Notes: generated from the letters alone by a model not told the origin. DNA of 64,000 bases from Orientallactaga sibirica (GCA_036365145.1 JAEOAD010000015.1:14687501-14751500); one strand, 5' to 3'; shown: positions 44,789 through 55,170, counted from the first letter of the stretch. A program made the numbers and translations.

Positions 44789-45158
44789 CTGTATTAGTAA
44801 CCTTCTTCTTGGGCCAAAATACCTGACAAAAGTCAGTTTAAGACAGGATGACTTTATTTAAGCTTACAGTTCCAGGTTACAGTCCATTACGACAGGGAAG
44901 GCATAGCAGTAGGAATTTAAGGCAGTTGGTCACATTCAGTCCACAGTGACGAAGCAGGGTGACGAATCTCCATCCTTAACCAGCTCTCTCTTTTTCATAC
45001 AATCCAGAACCCCAGCCCAAGGAATGGTGCCACCAATGGTTAAGATGGGTCTTCCCACCTAAATAACTAGATCAAAATAAACCCAGAGACTAACCTAGTC
45101 GAGATAATCCCTCACAGGTGATTCTAGGGCCTATTAAATTCACAATCAATGTAAACCT
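44789..45158 (-). mobile_element. MaLR/MT-like solo LTR (antisense)
   Basis: On the reverse strand: TGTGAAGGTTTACATTGATT, ACCTGTGAGGGATTATCTCG, AGGTGGGAAGACCCATCTTA, GGCACCATTCCTTGGGCTGG, AACTGTAAGCTTAAATAAAG (polyadenylation signal) and TTGTCAGGTATTTTGGCCCA to ACTAATACAG. This arrangement is familiar from rodent ERVL-MaLR LTRs. No internal sequence remains. Confidence 0.82.
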
Positions 45159-45162
45159 TCAC

Positions 45163-45463
45163 AGTGTGTGTTCACATGTGTATGGACATACATGTGTGTA
45201 CAGTTGCATGTTGCATGTGTGTGCATGTGTAAGAGATTGACATTAGGTGTCTTTCAGGATCACTCTCCACTTGATTGAAACAGTCTCTCACTTGAACCCT
45301 AGTCTAGCTAGTCACCTTGCCCAGGGGTCTCCACCTCCTGAATTCTGGGATGAAGGCAGGCCACCACACCACATGGCATTTATATGGGGGTTGGAAATCC
45401 AAACTCGGGTCCACATGCTTGCATAGCAAGTGCTATATCCACTGGGCCATCGCCCCAACCCCA
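45163..45463 (-). repeat. B4-like bipartite SINE (antisense)
   Basis: TG-rich tract, AAGAGATTGACATTAGGTGT, a B1-like half (GAAACAGTCTCTCACTTGAA, CCTGAATTCTGGGATGAAGG) and a tRNA-like half (AAACTCGGGTCCACATGCTT, GCAAGTGCTATATCCACTGG, GCCATCGCCCCAACCCC). It directly abuts the preceding LTR. Confidence 0.82.
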
Positions 45464-45922
45464 GTGTAAAATTTTTAGGAGCCGATGCAATTCATGAGAT
45501 TGTGTTCCAAGAGCACTTACGGTACACAGACTGCAGTATATCCTTCTAGCACCCTCTTCCTGACCACCAGCAGGATGCTTCTCCCACAAGGCTCTCCTTC
45601 ACTTCCTCCACCAGTCGTGAACATTTTCTTCCTGTGATGAAGGACATGGCCACATCAACTTGAACTTATTCATTAGGTTTTCATCTGCTATGGCCTGACA
45701 TACCTTCCAGTTAGTTAAAGATCTGTGGGGATTCAGCTCTCTGGACACTGGACACTGGCACATCTCTCTTAAGTGGCCACGACACACCATGACAAGACCA
45801 GGAAGCGTGAAGGCAATGTCCAGGCACTGAAATCACCACACACTTCATTCTTGTATTGCTTGCTGGTGTTACCTGTTTCTAATCTCTGTCCTGAAACACT
45901 TTTTCTTATTTTCTTTTTCTTG
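45464..45922. other. Unique non-coding stretch
   Basis: Nothing recognisable. Confidence 0.35.
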
Positions 45923-46199
45923 TGTGTATGTGGTACACATATGTGTATGTGTGAGTGTGAGTGTGGAGGGCAAAGGAGGTTTTTTTGACATAGGGTTTCT
46001 CATTGAACCCAGAGCTGACCAATTCAGCTAGAGAAGCTAGCCATCAATCCCTGGGATCCTGCTGCCTCTGCTTCCTCAGTGTTGGGATTATGGGTCTGTG
46101 CCACTACGCCCAGCTTTTACATGGGTTCCGGGGATCCAAATTCACGTCTTTGTATTTGCATGACGAGCAGTTTACTGAGTGAGCCATCTCCCTAACCCT
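45923..46199 (-). repeat. B4-like bipartite SINE (antisense)
   Basis: TGTGTGTATGTGGTACACAT tract, GACATAGGGTTTCTCATTGA and TGCTTCCTCAGTGTTGGGAT (B1-like), CACTACGCCCAGCTTTTACA, then GATCCAAATTCACGTCTTTG and GAGTGAGCCATCTCCCTAAC (tRNA-like). Confidence 0.82.
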
Positions 46200-46499
46200 G
46201 AAGCTGTTTTTCAATTAGATAATCCCAAGTTTCCTTAAAAGCTAAAACCAGAAGCATGTCATGAAGTCCAGCAGAGGACAGACGGTAAAACAAGGTGACT
46301 GCTAATGCTTTTTCCAAAGCTGACTTCCCAGGATCTGAGGTCTGGATCTGCTCTTGCTCATTCTTTGGTGAACAGCCTGGCTTTGGGCGTCTTCCTCTAA
46401 AGTGGCGCCTGAGCTGTGCATCATCCAGAGGAAGGAGGAGAGCCTTGGGAATTGACAGAGCTCACTTTGCAACTGGGCTGCATTTATTGGCTTAGTGGT
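46200..46499. other. Unique non-coding stretch
   Basis: Overlapping 66-codon frames on both strands (46295-46502), no domain recognised. Confidence 0.35.
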
Positions 46500-46615
46500 C
46501 ATGCTTGGATCGTGTTAAATGACTGAGCCTCTGTGTCCCCACCTGTAATATGGGGAGAGTGCCTTTGTACTAGAAGCTGGTGCTGAGAAGTAAAAGACAT
46601 ACTGCACTTGCTTAG
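46500..46615 (+). repeat. MIR fragment
   Basis: ATGACTGAGCCTCTGTGTCC, CCACCTGTAATATGGGGAGA and AAGACATACTGCACTTGCTT match MIR (CCTCTGTGCCTCAGTTTCCTCATCTGTAAAATGGGGATAA). Confidence 0.6.
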
Positions 46616-47089
46616 TTTCTTGCTTCTAAAAGACTATAAAAAGGTTATTTATTTTCCCCACCCATGAACTGTGTGCCTATAATCTATGGACAGGCAATGT
46701 CCTCAACATCAAGTCCCAACAGTTAAAGATGAAGAAGCTGTCATCGGGCTTTGTACTCCAGAGCCTCTCTTCAGTTGCACTTGGGCTTTGGCTGGGCCAC
46801 CCTCCACAGCTCAGTCATTTGGAAGGTTTACACTGTGCTGTGTCACATCCTCGTCCCCCTCCCCAAGCCCCTTGTGTCCATCCCTAGGGCCCCGAACTAT
46901 CAGATACATTCTGCCTCCCTCTCACAAGCTTCTTCCCTTCAGCCTAGCCTATGTCCAAGGCCCAGAGGCTGGGGCCACATGATTTGGGTCAGTTTATCCT
47001 GGACTTGACACTCAGCCAGACAGTTCAGTTCCAACCATATTTTTCTCCAAGTTTCCTTCTTCTCCCTCGGCTCTTAGCTCTCAGGGGCA
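46616..47089. other. Unique non-coding stretch
   Basis: Three overlapping forward frames of 85-98 codons lie in 46686-47247 in different registers. None has a recognisable domain and the third runs into L2. Confidence 0.4.
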
Positions 47090-47630
47090 TTCATCCATCT
47101 GGTCATCTGCTCATCCAGCAAATATTTGTGGCACATGTGTTATGTGGCAGGTGCTGCTTGGTGTTAGGGATACAGCGCAGAACAAAACAAAGTTCCTGTT
47201 CTCAGGGAGCTGGCATCCACAGAGGGTCAGGGATCAGGAACAAGTAGCAAGCATGCAAGTATTATAGCAGGCACTTTCCGTGCAATGGGGAAAATAAGGG
47301 AGTCAAAAATAACTGAATAAGGCCAAGCCAGAGAGCCAGGACCTTAGTAAACAGGCATTGCTGTGTTATGTAGAAGGCTTCCAAGATAAGGCGTTATTCC
47401 AGCAGAAAGTAAAAGAAGTGAGGGAATGAGGCAAGAAGGAATCATTGGGACAACGGCTCTTGGGGTCTGTGTGTAGCCTTTATGGAGCTGAAAATAGCCA
47501 ATGGAGCAGGAGCAATGCAGGGACGGTGGAAGGAGGTGAAGGGAACGGGGAGTGGGCAGATGGTGAGGATCCTTGCAGGCCGCTGGAGGGACTTTGGTAT
47601 TTATGTTTTATGTCCTGGCTAGCTTTTCCT
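47090..47630 (+). repeat. L2 LINE fragment
   Basis: ATCCAGCAAATATTTGTGGC, ATGTGTTATGTGGCAGGTGC, GTTAGGGATACAGCGCAGAA, CAAAACAAAGTTCCTGTTCT and CAGGGAGCTGGCATCCACAG are a clear L2 3' end. The following 300 bp carry weaker continuation blocks (GGAGTGGGCAGATGGTGAGG, TTTATGTTTTATGTCC). Confidence 0.75.
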
Positions 47631-48502
47631 TAGATTCTTCTTCCCTCTGTCTCTCCTGCCCAGCGCACTCAAAGGCCCATTACTGATACATCCCTAACAG
47701 AAACAACCATGGGTGATCCTACCCAGTTGACTATTAAGCATTCTTTTAGAAACCTTCTCTGGGCCCTGGCTCCTAAGACACAATATGAATGAGTCTTGGC
47801 TCTGACCTTAGCAGCCCCCCTAGCACTTATTCAAGGCTTCTTGGAGTTCATCAATAAGTCAGGTTAAAGTGTATAGTTGCCCTAGTTTGATCAGGGTAGA
47901 ACCAATTTGCTACAGTGGGAATTTTTCGACTGGAAAACCACCCATAGGTCATTTCCACCAATGTTCTTGGAATTCATTTTCATAATACGCTCTTTCCAGT
48001 GTTGCCTTCAGGATAGGGAGAGGATCACTTCATTCAGTAAATAGTTGGGTGTTCTTAAAAGTCAGCTCCCCCACTCAGCCCTGGGCACAGCTAATAACTA
48101 GGGTCAGACTCTGCCCTGAAGTCATGTATTGTTTTACTGGGCCATGTATGAAACAGCACATACTTACCAGTGCTGATATACGGATAGGTGTCTGAGCCCA
48201 ACGAGGGGCCACTAACCCAGACCTAAGGGCAGAGCGGGGAGGATCCCTGGGGGCCATGTCTCTCCTCAGTTCTAGAAATGACAGGTGGCCTACAGATACA
48301 GAAACAAAACCCTCAAGGCAGATGTTAGGAATGTCCCGAGCAAGAAGCAGCAGGAACAATGAATGCTGTGACTGCTGCGGGGACTCTGCTCCGTTGCTGC
48401 CCTCACAGTGGCTTCAGAGCCCAGGTGCTCTCCAAGGGAGGCTGAGCTAGCCATGCAGGACCTTGTAGTTTGAACCTATACTGAGGGTAGTGTAGAGCTA
48501 TG
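47631..48502. other. Unique non-coding stretch
   Basis: Possible L2 or MIR traces around 48020-48130 (TTCATTCAGTAAATAGTTGG, CAGCCCTGGGCACAGCTAAT) are too weak to assign. No exon recognised. Confidence 0.35.
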
Positions 48503-48839
48503 TGGGTTTTTGCATGTGTATATGTGTATGGTATGTGCGTATGCAAGTTCATATATGTGTGGCCACACGTATGTGGAGGCTAGAAATAGATATGAAGTGT
48601 CTTCCAGTAGCTCTGCAAACTTATTTTGAGACCAAGTCTTTCACTGAACCTGAAGCTCACCAGTTTGACTGCTCTAGCTAGCCAGTAGGCACCAGGAATT
48701 TTCTTATCTCCACTTCTCTAGCACTGAGATTTCAGGCAGGTGCTACCATGCCCAGCTTTCTTGTGGGTGCTTGGGATTAAAACTCCTGTCTTCATGTTTT
48801 TGTATCCAGCACTTTATCAACTGAGCCATCCCCCTAGCC
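48503..48839 (-). repeat. B4-like bipartite SINE (antisense)
   Basis: TG-rich tract (TGCATGTGTATATGTGTATG), TTTTGAGACCAAGTCTTTCA, ACCTGAAGCTCACCAGTTTG, CACTTCTCTAGCACTGAGAT (B1-like), then CTTGGGATTAAAACTCCTGT, CCAGCACTTTATCAACTGAG and CCATCCCCCTAGCC (tRNA-like). Confidence 0.82.
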
Positions 48840-49058
48840 TGTGGTGTTAACAGTTTTGAAGCAAAAATGGGTGGCGGGATAGGATATAGCTTGAGAAAAG
48901 AAAAGGCTTGATTTCACTTGACCTGCAGCTCCTTCAAAGCTGACTTTCCTGCTCTGCCTTGCATTACTATGAGGCCCTCAGCTCTCAAGGAGATTCATAC
49001 ACATCAGCCCAATGAGGAGGTTTCGCCACGATGGATATTACAATGGATACAACAGCCC
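48840..49058. other. Unique non-coding stretch
   Basis: Nothing recognisable. A forward frame beginning at 48918 runs into the LTR. Confidence 0.3.
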
Positions 49059-49410
49059 TGTGGTGGTTTGAGTCAGGTGTCCCCCATAAACTTACGTGGT
49101 CTGAGTGCTAGGTCCCCGCCTGGTGGTAGTTTGGGAATTGGAGCCTCCTGGGGGCAGTGTATTGTTAAGAGCAGAGTTATGGGTGTTATAATCAGCTTCC
49201 CCTTGCTAGTGTTTGTCACACTTTCCTTCTGCTATTGTCCACCTGATTCTGACCAGGAGGTGATGTCCACCCTCTGTTTATGCCATTGTTTTCCCCTGCC
49301 ATTATGGAGCTTCCCAAGTTGGTAACTCAAAATAAACCCTTTTCTCCCACAAGCTGCTTTTAGTAGCTTGATTTTTTTTTTCTGACAGCAATGCAAAGCG
49401 AACTGTAATA
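49059..49410 (+). mobile_element. MaLR-type solo LTR (sense)
   Basis: TGTGGTGGTTTGAGTCAGGT, GTCCCCCATAAACTTACGTG, GGTCTGAGTGCTAGGTCCCC, GGAGCCTCCTGGGGGCAGTG, CCTGCCATTATGGAGCTTCC, CTCAAAATAAACCCTTTTCT (polyadenylation signal) and TCTGACAGCAATGCAAAGCG to ACTGTAATA. Typical MaLR layout of about 350 bp; no target duplication could be confirmed. It is clearly related to the reversed LTRs at 39829 and 62832. Confidence 0.88.
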
Positions 49411-49725
49411 ATCTCCTTCCATACCAGTGAGTGATGGAAGCTACAATAAGGTCTTGCTTCCTGTCTCCACATACAGATTGCTATGAAATGATTAGAACCC
49501 CAGCCTTGTTTCTGAATGAAGGGTTGGCTAGCCAAAGCTGACACTGTTCTGCTAGAAAGGATGGGGTACAGATCCTTTATATATATTTTTTCTAGTTAGG
49601 AAACATTAGGACATTTATGTCTCTTAACGTTTTCTCCTCTGAATACTTAAATGGAAGTTTTCCCTTTAGAAAGTAGTCACAAATTAAAAAGATAATCTCT
49701 AAGTTCCTACTTTGGCCATATATTG
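49411..49725. other. Unique non-coding stretch
   Basis: Nothing recognisable. Confidence 0.3.
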
Positions 49726-50010
49726 CACTGGGATGGTGACTACCAAGAAAGAAAGATTGGTCAGGCACTCAAGAAGTTCATAATTACATGGCAGAGGAAC
49801 AGATAGTATATAACAGTCCTGAGGTGGGTTGAGTGACATGGAAAGAGCAGGAGCATGCTGCCTCCACCAAGTATGTCAGAGAAAGTTCTAAGAGGATCAC
49901 TGAGCTGGGCATTGAAAGATGAGTAGGAGTTGGGTGCTGCAAGAGAAATATTCCAAGTACAGAGCCATTGTGTTTCAAGAGGACTGACACTGAATTTTCT
50001 GTGATGGTGT
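49726..50010 (+). repeat. L2 LINE fragment
   Basis: ACTCAAGAAGTTCATAATTA, ACAGATAGTATATAACAGTC, GAGCTGGGCATTGAAAGATG, AGTAGGAGTTGGGTGCTGCA and GAAATATTCCAAGTACAGAG match consecutive L2 blocks (CTCATGGAGCTTACATT, GAGCTGAGACTTGAAGGATGAGTAGGAGTTAGCC, GGCATTCCAGGCAGAG). Confidence 0.7.
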
Positions 50011-50695
50011 TAGAGAAGAAACAGCAAAGAGTTGTCATGTATGGATCATGTGTCAGTTTGCTTTTTAAAAATCCATTAGTAGCTATCTCCTTGTCCTCCC
50101 ACCTCCATTCCCAGGGGTGACTAACAAGAAGCAAATTGGCTAATTTCAGTTGATCTCTTCTCTGACCCCGTGGAGGTGTTAGTGAGTAGAGTAAGATAAG
50201 AAGCACTAAGAAAAGACTTAGGAAGAGAGAAGGAGGAGGAGGAAAGAGGAAGTGCCCACATCAGGTTCCCAGAAGCACTGGTCAACAGCACAGGTTGTAT
50301 CGTGGCCCTCTGGTGGCAAACTACAGTTTCTAACCAGTGGGTCTGCTGCTTCCTTGTGACTGTCCCTATAGGTTCTTCTTCCTTTCTCTGGGGAAGTGGT
50401 GAGTGTGCGCTTACACACACGTGCACACACACACTTGCATATATATGCATGTGTGTTGCATGTATATGTCTGTACATATGTATGCTCATGTATGCATGAG
50501 TGTACACATGTATATGTATATATTATGTAAAATTATTCTAGAACCTGACCCACAGCCTGGTATAATCAACTTTCCATTGAGCTTGCTGGCTGGAAGATGA
50601 ATGGGTGGGTGAAAACCAGCCTTTCCACTCGCACACTTCTCTGAATATGCCAAAGTCTATGTTCTGGGTACTGGATGTTCACAGGTACACCAAGG
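50011..50695. other. Unique stretch with degenerate TG/CA tract
   Basis: About 50410-50530 alternates CACACAC, GTGTGTTGCATGTATATGTC and TATATGTATATATTATG, a degenerate alternating purine-pyrimidine tract. The rest is unrecognised. Confidence 0.45.
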
Positions 50696-50815
50696 GGGAA
50701 TGCAGGGCAGGTAGGGAGATGAAATTGAAGCTCAGTGAGGTGAACTGGCTTGCGCAAAGCCCATAGCAATTAGGGGGTCAGTATCCAAATCCAGTCAACC
50801 CCCTTTCCACTGTGC
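50696..50815 (-). repeat. MIR fragment (antisense)
   Basis: GGGAGATGAAATTGAAGCTC, AGTGAGGTGAACTGGCTTGC, GCAAAGCCCATAGCAATTAG and AGTATCCAAATCCAGTCAAC follow the reverse MIR (GATGAGGAAACTGAGGC, GAGAGGTTAAGTAACTTGCCCAAGGTCACACAGCTAG, GGATTCGAACCCAGG). Confidence 0.75.
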
Positions 50816-52284
50816 ATGTTGTATAGCATCCTCTGGTTTCTGGTAGACTGTGGCGGTCTTGTCTCTGAAGATTGCCTCACCAACAGCTCTCAACACAGAA
50901 CTAGGCAAAACAGTGGCATTTGGTGCCGACAGGGGCTTGTGTCTGGGAGGCCTCTGAATATATCGTCTGCCCTCATGCTTTCAGGGACAGGAACTGCTGT
51001 CTTACAAGGAAGCTGACACTAGTTGCAGGTGCTATGCAATTTTCCATCCTTACAGAGTTGTGTCTGAGCCCAGTCAGGCATGTTTTTTCATGGCCATCCA
51101 CATCCCAACAGCAAAGAACTAAAGGTTGTCCACTTCACCATTCTAATGGGGTTTCCTGGAGACAGAGGAAGCGCTGGGATATGCCTTCCTTTTCCTTCTC
51201 ATCCTGAAGGACAGTTATTCTTAACATAGCCAGGGCCATCTGGTTTCTTGCTCTGTGACAGTCTCTCCCGGTGAGCCTGGCTTGGACAGATATGTAGTCT
51301 GGTTTCTTCTCTTCTCCCCTTAAGAGAAATCAGAGGTTTATTTCTCTCTCCCTTCTGAAACCAAAGGAGAAAAGCATTTCCTTTCACTTAAGGAAAAGTT
51401 CAAAAAGAGCTTCACAAAGACAAAGAGGTGCTAGGAAGAGGGAGTGGCAGAGAAAAGAGAGGGACCAACATTCTCCCCAAGGCAGCACCCCAGGCTCCCG
51501 ACCCATTACTCAGCCGGGTCCCCTCTCAGGAATCTTCTGCTCTGCCTTGCTAAGGGTCCTTCAGTCCTCAGAATCCACCCCAAAGGGCGCCTGTTTCTGT
51601 AGCCCAGCTGGTAAAGCGCCTTTCTCTCCCAAATCCCACAGTGCTGCCTCCCTGTGGCAGTTTTCAGTATAGCAAGACACTGGAGCAAGAAAGGAAGGGG
51701 GTGCGGAGAAAAGTATACTCTGCTGGGAGCCCAGATGGCTGCAGTTCAACTCCTGTCTTTCAGCCCCCAGCCACACTGAGGCTCTGTCTTTGCTTCTCTT
51801 TGGGGTTGGGAACCAAGAGAAGCTGGTCAAGGGTGTTTGGCTGAGTCCTGAGGGTGAGCCGGCCTCTCTGCTGGGTCACCTAAGCTGCCAACCCTCTGGC
51901 CCTGGGTGGAGACTTCCCCTCACCTTGAAAGTAGGAATCCTGGGGTTGGAACTGCATACAAGCTGGCAGAAAGGCATCGTGCAGAATGTTCCTGCCTGGG
52001 CATCGTGGTGCCTCCCAGGAACCCCTTCTGAGCCTGCCAGCTATCGTCCACCTAGCCTGAGTATGCAGCTCATCAAGAAAGCAGGGGAAGGGTAGGCTGT
52101 CTGTCACCTGTATGCAGCTGCCATCACATGGGGCACAAGGTGTGTGGAGATTTGGTGATGTTAACAGTCCTATGTATCAAATCCCCAGGAATCTCACATA
52201 ACAACTAGTGTGATTCTTAGCAAATTGGGTGAAATTGGTTTTAATGGTGGTCATTATGTCATCCTGCACAGTGCTGTGAGGAAC
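50816..52284. other. Unique non-coding stretch
   Basis: About 1.5 kb with no recognised repeat. Overlapping frames of 60-101 codons occur on both strands; none has a recognisable domain or consistent exon signals. Confidence 0.4.
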
Positions 52285-52410
52285 ACAGACTTGGGCCTGG
52301 CTTTGAATCCTTCTCTGCGTCTTACAAGCTGCTGGCTCATAGGTATGCTGTCCAACCTCCAGCTCATCGCTTCTGCCTAGGTCAAATAAGAAAACAGTAG
52401 CAGCCTCAGA
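52285..52410 (+). repeat. MIR fragment
   Basis: TTGGGCCTGGCTTTGAATCC, TTCTCTGCGTCTTACAAGCT and TGCTGTCCAACCTCCAGCTC then GTCAAATAAGAAAACAGTAG fit MIR (GCCTGGGTTCGAATCCCGGCTCTGCCACTTACTAGCTG). Confidence 0.6.
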
Positions 52411-52471
52411 GGATGGCCATGACGACGAAGAGTACACATATGTAACTGCTCACAGTGGTGTCTCTGGGTAT

Positions 52472-52496
52472 AGCGAACACTCAGCTAGTGTTCGCT
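52472..52496. other. Perfect 10-bp inverted repeat (hairpin)
   Basis: Arms AGCGAACACT (52472-52481) and AGTGTTCGCT (52487-52496) are perfect complements around a 5-nt CAGCT loop. Each arm contains a CpG. It lies outside recognised repeats and its function is unknown. Confidence 0.85.
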
Positions 52497-52551
52497 GCTC
52501 TCATCTTGACGTAAAGTCTCAGTGGAATTTTCTTTTAGAATAGCTTCCTGG

Positions 52552-52870
52552 AACCCGAGGAGATGGGGGCAGTGGTTAAAGTTGCTTGCACCACAAGCCT
52601 GAAAACTGGAGTCCAGATCCTTGGCACCTACATGAAACCAGATGCAAAAGTGGCACATGTGTCTATAATCCCAATGCACCTACGTCAATGGGAGGAAGCT
52701 CATGGGGCCAGACAGGCTTGCCTTCCCAATAACAAAAAAACAAGAGTGACCAGTCTCAAACAGTGTGGAAGGAGAGGACAAATACCCCCAAGTTGTCCTC
52801 GGATCTCCACACACATGCCATGACACACATGCATCCATTTACACACGGCATCATCACACACACGTATATA
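52552..52870 (+). repeat. B4-like bipartite SINE, diverged
   Basis: GAGGAGATGGGGGCAGTGGT, TAAAGTTGCTTGCACCACAA, GGAGTCCAGATCCTTGGCAC (tRNA-like), CACATGTGTCTATAATCCCA, AGTGACCAGTCTCAAACAGT (B1-like), CTCGGATCTCCACACACATG and a CA-rich end. Confidence 0.75.
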
Positions 52871-53881
52871 CACGTGATTTGTTTTTCGTAAAGAAGTAGG
52901 CTTCTGGGGTATGGTGCAGTTTGACCACTGAATACAGTTTTCTTCAGAAGCTCCCCCTGGGTGTAGAATAGGGACATCCTGGAAGATGGGCTTGCTAAGT
53001 GGGAGTCAGCAACAGTGATGGGCACCGTCAGACATCACTAGCCTATGACAGCATGTTCCACTGGAACAGCCAAGGAAGGCTGTCAGGTGACCAGTGGAAG
53101 AGACTTTCTTGAATGAGAAGTGCTTTAGATGAAGTGAGGAGATTGAGAGTCAGAGCGGGTATCAGGAGGCTGGGGGAGTGGTGAGTGGTGGAGTGGGCTA
53201 AGGAAGACGTGAGCATAAGGTGCCATTGTGAACTGAAGTTGGAGAATAGCCAGGAAGTGGAATCGCTCCATGGTTATTGTTTTGCACTGGTAGGAGCACT
53301 CTGAAGCCTTTGCAGAGCAAATGTGCTTGCCTTCCCCCACCCCCACTGCCACCCGGACGGACATAAATTTCTCCCCATTAGAGGAGTAGAATTTAGGATG
53401 TGAAAGTGGAAAGTCCCCACCAGGATGCACCAGGCTAGCCACACTGCTCCCAGCCAAGCAAGCACAGGCCTTTTCTGTGCCCGGTCCCCTTGAAAGGCCC
53501 ACAAAGACCTCCTTGTTCTCCTCTGACATCAGACCTCACCCTCAGGATTTCTCTGTCCTTCTGGGGCAAGATCTCACACAGTGATAATAGAACGAAAGGG
53601 AGGAGATGAATCAAGAGAAGGCTGTCTCGGGCATTACCATGCCAACGTGCTGGGCCTACAGAGGGAGGAAGATAGTGCCTGTGGGGGGCATTGCCGCCCC
53701 AGCTCATGCCTGGTCCAGGCTCCTGGGCCTGGACTGCTGGACTCAGCTCAGATGGTCACTTGCTGCTTAGTCACTAACACAAAATATTAGGGTCAAACTA
53801 ATTGTTGCATAAAATGTGTTGATCTTTTTCTGCTTTATTTTTGTTTTAAGCAATCAAATATTGCATTTAACAACCTGGATT
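52871..53881. other. Unique non-coding stretch
   Basis: No recognised repeat. Several antisense frames of 76-134 codons overlap one another at 53125-53707 in different registers, which is the pattern of chance frames, and none carries a recognisable domain. Confidence 0.4.
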
Positions 53882-54098
53882 TTTAAAAAGATATTTTTAT
53901 TTATTTATTTGACAGAGGAAGAGCAGAAAGAGAGAGAGATAGAGAGACCGGGTACACCAGGGTCTCCAGCCACTGAAAACGAACTCCAGATGCATGCAAC
54001 ACCTTCTGCATCTGGTTTACATGGGTCCTGGAGAATTGAACCTGGGTCCTTTGGCTTTGCAGGCAAGTGCCTTAACCGCTAAGCCATCTTGACAGCCC
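53882..54098 (-). repeat. tRNA-headed rodent SINE with 13-bp target duplication
   Basis: ATTTTTATTTATTTATTTGA tail, GAGAGAGATAGAGAGACCGG, CACTGAAAACGAACTCCAGA, TACATGGGTCCTGGAGAATT, TTGGCTTTGCAGGCAAGTGC, TTAACCGCTAAGCCATCTTG and ACAGCCC. Direct flanks AACAACCTGGATT at 53869-53881 and 54099-54111 are identical, proving insertion by target-primed retrotransposition. Confidence 0.97.
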
Positions 54099-54111
54099 AA
54101 CAACCTGGATT

Positions 54112-54243
54112 GTTGGTTGGCTTGGTTTGGTGAGACAGGTTGTGTCTTTGTAACCTTGGCTAGCTGGTCTCCTCAGACTTGATCCTCTTGTTTTTGCTTC
54201 TCCAGTACTGTGATTATAGGTATAGGCCATTATGCCTGGCTGG
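54112..54243 (-). repeat. Diverged B1-like SINE (antisense)
   Basis: GGTTTGGTGAGACAGGTTGT, AACCTTGGCTAGCTGGTCTC, TCTCCAGTACTGTGATTATA and GGCCATTATGCCTGGCTGG are an older B1 or proto-B1 in reverse. The young tRNA-headed SINE at 53882 inserted just beside it. Confidence 0.7.
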
Positions 54244-54535
54244 ATTTTCCATGATAACAAAGATTTAAGGAAAGTTTGACTGTGAAAATGTCACAAAGGC
54301 CCACTGCTGAGAGCACTGTTGAGGTCCTTCCAGCATCTGCATTCATGTCTGCCTGAAGCTTTCTTGAAGAAGACCACAGCCATGCGTTCCTGGACTCTGG
54401 CAAGAAGATGCTGTGTGGAAAGCCTCAGCTCCAGGCTTCTCCCACAGTCAGGACTCAATTCCCCTCCCTGCTTACTTTCACTTGTAGGAAGATCAATCAG
54501 TGACCACATTTCTGAAACAAAATGTGTGTTAAGCC
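54244..54535. other. Unique non-coding stretch
   Basis: Mirror frames on both strands (54291-54614) with no recognisable domain. Confidence 0.35.
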
Positions 54536-55170
54536 ACATGAGGGTCTGGAGTAAAGTACTTGCCAAGTGAGCGTGAGGACGTGACTTTGGGTCTCCAACA
54601 TACGCAGAAAACACCTGGGCATGGTATCACAGTCCTGCAGTGCCAGCTCTGGGGAGGTAGGACTTGTTGGCTGGCTAATCTAGTAAAATCAGTGAGCCCC
54701 AGGTTCAGTGAGAGACTCTCTCTTTTAAAAATCAGATGGAGGGCTGGAAAGATGGCTTAGCGGTTAAGGCGCCTGCCTGCTAAGCATAAGAATCCGGTTC
54801 CAATCTCCAGGTCCCACGTTTAGCCAAATGCAAAGTGACGCAAGGGTGCAATGCCACACTTGACCACAAGGGGGCGCACACATCTGGATTTCGTTCACAG
54901 CAGCTGAGAGACTGCTGGCGGGCCCATCTCTATCTGTCTCCCTCTCCCTCTCTCTCTGTCTGTCTCTCTCTGTGTCTCTCTCCAAAAATAAATAAAATAA
55001 TTCTAAAAAAAATTTTTAAAAATCAGATGGAGAACTGAGGAAAACACCCAACATCAACCTCTGGCCTCCACATGCATGCACACACATATGCATGTACAGT
55101 TGCATATTACATTCATGTGCCCATGCATACACACATGTATGCATACCACATACACATGCAAAAACGAAAG
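54536..55170 (+). repeat. B4-like SINE interrupted by a younger SINE
   Basis: The 5' part (AGGGTCTGGAGTAAAGTACT, CCTGGGCATGGTATCACAGT, CCCAGGTTCAGTGAGAGACT) stops at 54741 and the 3' part resumes at 55033 (AACTGAGGAAAACACCCAAC, ATCAACCTCTGGCCTCCACA, then CA-rich). It is a B4-like bipartite SINE older than the element that splits it. Confidence 0.82.
54742..55013 (+). repeat. tRNA-headed rodent SINE with 19-bp target duplication
   Basis: GGCTGGAAAGATGGCTTAGC, GGTTAAGGCGCCTGCCTGCT, AGCAGCTGAGAGACTGCTGG, a long CTCTCTCTGTCTGTC block and AAATAAATAAAATAATTCT tail. The identical flank TTTTAAAAATCAGATGGAG occurs at 54723-54741 and 55014-55032. An internal segment (GACGCAAGGGTGCAATGCCA, about 30 bp) lengthens it relative to other copies. 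Confidence 0.97.

Noticed and set aside
45163..46199. Regularly repeated blocks resembling a repeat array
   Set aside because: They are dispersed SINE copies of about 300 bp, not short repeats with uniform spacers, so no CRISPR-like array is present.
54742..54815. tRNA-like sequences with box A/B resemblance at SINE heads
   Set aside because: These are the heads of tRNA-derived SINEs, followed by SINE bodies and A-rich tails. No cloverleaf typical of a functional tRNA gene was evident.
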